In this document: positions 8,116-10,121 of the stretch, one piece after another
Layout of the letters: each line of letters opens with the position of its first letter
Position numbering within the stretch: the first letter of the stretch is position 1
Source: Leptospira sp.
GTDB lineage: Bacteria > Spirochaetota > Leptospiria > Leptospirales > Leptospiraceae
Assembly (NCBI GenBank): GCA_025457985.1
Contig: JALOTI010000033.1
Location: 1-10,121, forward strand
Length of the DNA: 10,121 bases
Direction: 5' to 3'
Program-made: the position numbers and the translations under genes
The notes under the pieces: model-generated
Told to the model about the DNA's origin: nothing
Seen by the model: only the letters and a program-made list of their open reading frames with translations
Databases searched by the model: none

Positions 8116-10074
8116 TTAAGCTTCTAAATCAATTTTGATACGATTTGCGATCTCGTTATAAATATCTACCTCTGTATTTTTAGTTTGAATCGTTACTAAT
8201 AGAGAGAACCGAATCTTTTCATTGTATTTTTCCAATTGTTTCCTCGTTTTCCACCAACCGCCGACGGGATAAACACATATACTTTCTTTTTTGGCTAATT
8301 GTGCTGCAGTGCCTAGCCAGGTATCCGAGTGTATGGATCCATAACTACGTAGATTTGATCCAAAAACCCATTGGTCATTTTCGGGATTGCTAAATCCTGT
8401 TTCTAATCTACCGGAGTCAAGGATTTCTCTTTCAACCTTATTCACTCTTTTTTTAAATACTTCTAAACTTTCTGTCCCTGCTTTTGAGTCGAATCGCAAT
8501 GCACAAGATGAATAGGTTTTTGAATATTTAGTATTGATTTTTCGAATATTCGGGTCTATAAAGTATGACAAAGTAACTTTCAATTCAACTTCTTCTAATG
8601 GAAATTGATTCAAAGCGTCTACAGGCAACGGTAAATTAAAAAACTTTATTTCATTGGTCTTAACATTGCTTCCCTCTTTAATAAAAGGTTGAATTTCATC
8701 TTGGATTATTAGAGTACAAATACTTTTACCACTACTCAAAGCATTTTTTAATTTTGGATGACCATATCCAAACCTCCTTAGTATGTTTTTCTTTTGTTCT
8801 TGATTTAAAGTTTTTATATGCTCATAATCAAAATTTAACTTCGAATAATCGGCTGTATGAACCAAGATTCCTCGAATTGTTTCTGCCCAAAATTCGGGAT
8901 ATTCATAAGCTACAAGCGCTGCATACCGAGAGGCTTGCGCTGTTGCGGCGCTAGTATCTCCACACATAGTAAATAATTTATTCTGGAAATCACTCCTGGT
9001 AGTAATCAGAGACAAAGATTCATGACTCGTTATAAATCCTTTTTTATCCTTAGCATAATTACCACCTTCCATGACAATCTCTGGCTTGATAGGACAATCA
9101 GAGTCGTTCCACAAAATTGATGTGCTGCTAGTTGGCGACAATTCTCCTTCGTTTGCTATGGCGGTCAATTCTGGATAATTTGTTGTGTCAATGTCAACTT
9201 TTTCTGTAAAGGCTCCTATAGTTAAACAATTCCAAGCTTGAGCAGGATTCTGAACGGCATACAAATCATTTGAATAAGGATAGTTCTTTATTTCATCATA
9301 TGGTAGATTACCTGCAGAAACCAAAAACAATCTTTTGATGCTATCATCTTCATATCCAAATGCTAATTTATCAATGGTTGCCGACCAAGAAGTAGGATTG
9401 CTATTTTGATTTGAAAAATCTTGGGCCGTAACAGCCAAATTAAAAATTCTTTTTCTTTCTATTGCAAGTAATTCTGCCCTTGCGATTGCTTCATTGGTTA
9501 TTACTCCATATAAATCTTCGGGATTCAATCCTTCAGGTGGAAGTATTTTAATTGATTCCAAGCAATGGGTTAAGGTAATTTTATCTCTGCTAACTAACAA
9601 AGGATACAAATCTCCATAAAGAGCTAGTCCAGCCATTTTTGTCCCGTGGCCTGCATGATCATTTTTTCCCCAATTGGGATTATGAGAATCGGTGTCACTT
9701 AACGTTATACTCTGAGCAAGTAAAGGATGAGAGTAATTTACTCCTGTATCTAAAATACAGACTGCAATCTCTTTATGACTCTGCTCGGTGGATATTCGAT
9801 CCGACAAGTTTTCTGCCCACTCTTGTTCTTCTCGAGGATTCATATCTAAAAAAAAGGCAGGCGAATCTTTAGAAAATCTGAATTCGGCAAGGCAATCCAA
9901 TAAAAGTACCGATTGCTTGAGTTGATTAATGGACGAACGAATTAGAAAAACGGAAGTTTCTGGAAAATCCAATCCCCTTTCCGATACAAAGATCTCTGCT
10001 TTGTTAGCTTCTCTTTTAAATCTTTGTATAATTGATGCTCCTTCACCGCCTTTTCTTAGCCAAGCTTCAAACAT
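8116..10074 (-). CDS. Subtilisin-like serine protease of the IetS type (S8 family), possibly N-terminally truncated
   Basis: A 652-residue S8 protease without signal peptide or membrane segment, hence probably cytoplasmic. The catalytic triad is complete: Asp109 in ILDTGVN, His143 in HAGHGTKMAGLA, Ser375 in CGDTSAATA; the oxyanion-hole Asn256 is in SAGN. The nucleophile motif departs from the usual GTSxAxP: Asp replaces the Gly before Thr-Ser and Ala the Pro. The N-terminal 100 residues include FFLDM and EEQEWAENL. The C-terminal part (about 455-652) is beta-rich, with VTLSYFIDPN and VYPVGGWWKTRK. From memory this architecture matches the proteases paired with AAA ATPases (IetAS), known from plasmid stability and antiphage defence. 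Family members are, as I recall, longer at the N-terminus. ATG 10074 is the first start after an in-frame TAA at 10095-10093. Convergent with the plus-strand genes; sampled lines are clearly more AT-rich than valS, suggesting acquisition. Confidence 0.85.
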   Translation of the reverse strand: MFEAWLRKGGEGASIIQRFKREANKAEIFVSERGLDFPETSVFLIRSSINQLKQSVLLLDCLAEFRFSKDSPAFFLDMNPREEQEWAENLSDRISTEQSHKEIAVCILDTGVNYSHPLLAQSITLSDTDSHNPNWGKNDHAGHGTKMAGLALYGDLYPLLVSRDKITLTHCLESIKILPPEGLNPEDLYGVITNEAIARAELLAIERKRIFNLAVTAQDFSNQNSNPTSWSATIDKLAFGYEDDSIKRLFLVSAGNLPYDEIKNYPYSNDLYAVQNPAQAWNCLTIGAFTEKVDIDTTNYPELTAIANEGELSPTSSTSILWNDSDCPIKPEIVMEGGNYAKDKKGFITSHESLSLITTRSDFQNKLFTMCGDTSAATAQASRYAALVAYEYPEFWAETIRGILVHTADYSKLNFDYEHIKTLNQEQKKNILRRFGYGHPKLKNALSSGKSICTLIIQDEIQPFIKEGSNVKTNEIKFFNLPLPVDALNQFPLEEVELKVTLSYFIDPNIRKINTKYSKTYSSCALRFDSKAGTESLEVFKKRVNKVEREILDSGRLETGFSNPENDQWVFGSNLRSYGSIHSDTWLGTAAQLAKKESICVYPVGGWWKTRKQLEKYNEKIRFSLLVTIQTKNTEVDIYNEIANRIKIDLEA

Positions 10075-10121
10075 TCTTTTTTCGTCGAGTCTTTACACAG
10101 CTTCCCCTTCGATGTTTTTCT
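10075..10121 (-). other. Window edge upstream of the protease: in-frame stop and open frame beyond it
   Basis: Read on the minus strand in the protease frame, the edge gives KNIEGEAV, then TAA (10095-10093), then RLDEKR, then the assigned ATG. Either an upstream gene (such as an ATPase partner) ends with ...EGEAV 18 bases before the protease, or this is the protease's own N-terminal region interrupted by a nonsense codon. A second frame is also open across the edge and would end inside the protease start. No strong ribosome binding site precedes the ATG, only a purine run. Too little sequence is visible to decide. Confidence 0.35.

Overview
The window looks like a chromosomal segment of a spirochaete, most probably Leptospira or a close relative. 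This is inferred from moderate-to-low GC, a relaxed spirochaete-style lipobox, and a general resemblance of the proteins to leptospiral ones; no search could be run. About two thirds is ordinary housekeeping sequence. The right end carries an accessory gene of defence or plasmid-maintenance type.

Minus-strand block, 6743 down to 1: five genes lie head to tail and almost touch. In transcription order they are valyl-tRNA synthetase (valS), phosphoribosylamine-glycine ligase (purD, TTG start, overlapping valS by 11 bases), an unrecognised 279-residue protein (1-base overlap, TAATG), peptide chain release factor 2 (prfB, 24-base gap), and a GAF/AAA+ regulator (TTG start 3 bases after the prfB stop) that leaves the window at base 1. 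The spacing suggests one translationally coupled transcript from a candidate promoter just upstream of valS. The AAA+ protein has a NtrC-type core but lacks the GAFTGA loop through which such proteins contact sigma-54.

Plus-strand block, 6863 to 8048: it diverges from valS. A 49-residue lysine-rich small protein comes first. Next are a thioredoxin-fold lipoprotein with a WCPDC active site and an exported protein of possible thioredoxin-like fold with no cysteine in its mature part. The last two are separated by a 53-base gap with two overlapping, mutually exclusive inverted repeats, the second of which holds the ribosome binding site in its loop.

Right end, 8116 to 10121 (minus strand): a 652-residue cytoplasmic subtilisin-like serine protease resembling the protease half of AAA-ATPase/subtilase pairs (IetAS type). 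It is visibly more AT-rich than valS. An in-frame TAA stands 18 bases before its ATG. The frame is open again on the far side of that stop, and the segment between stop and ATG resembles the continuation of the family's N-terminal region. The gene may therefore be truncated or interrupted. Any ATPase partner would lie beyond the right edge.
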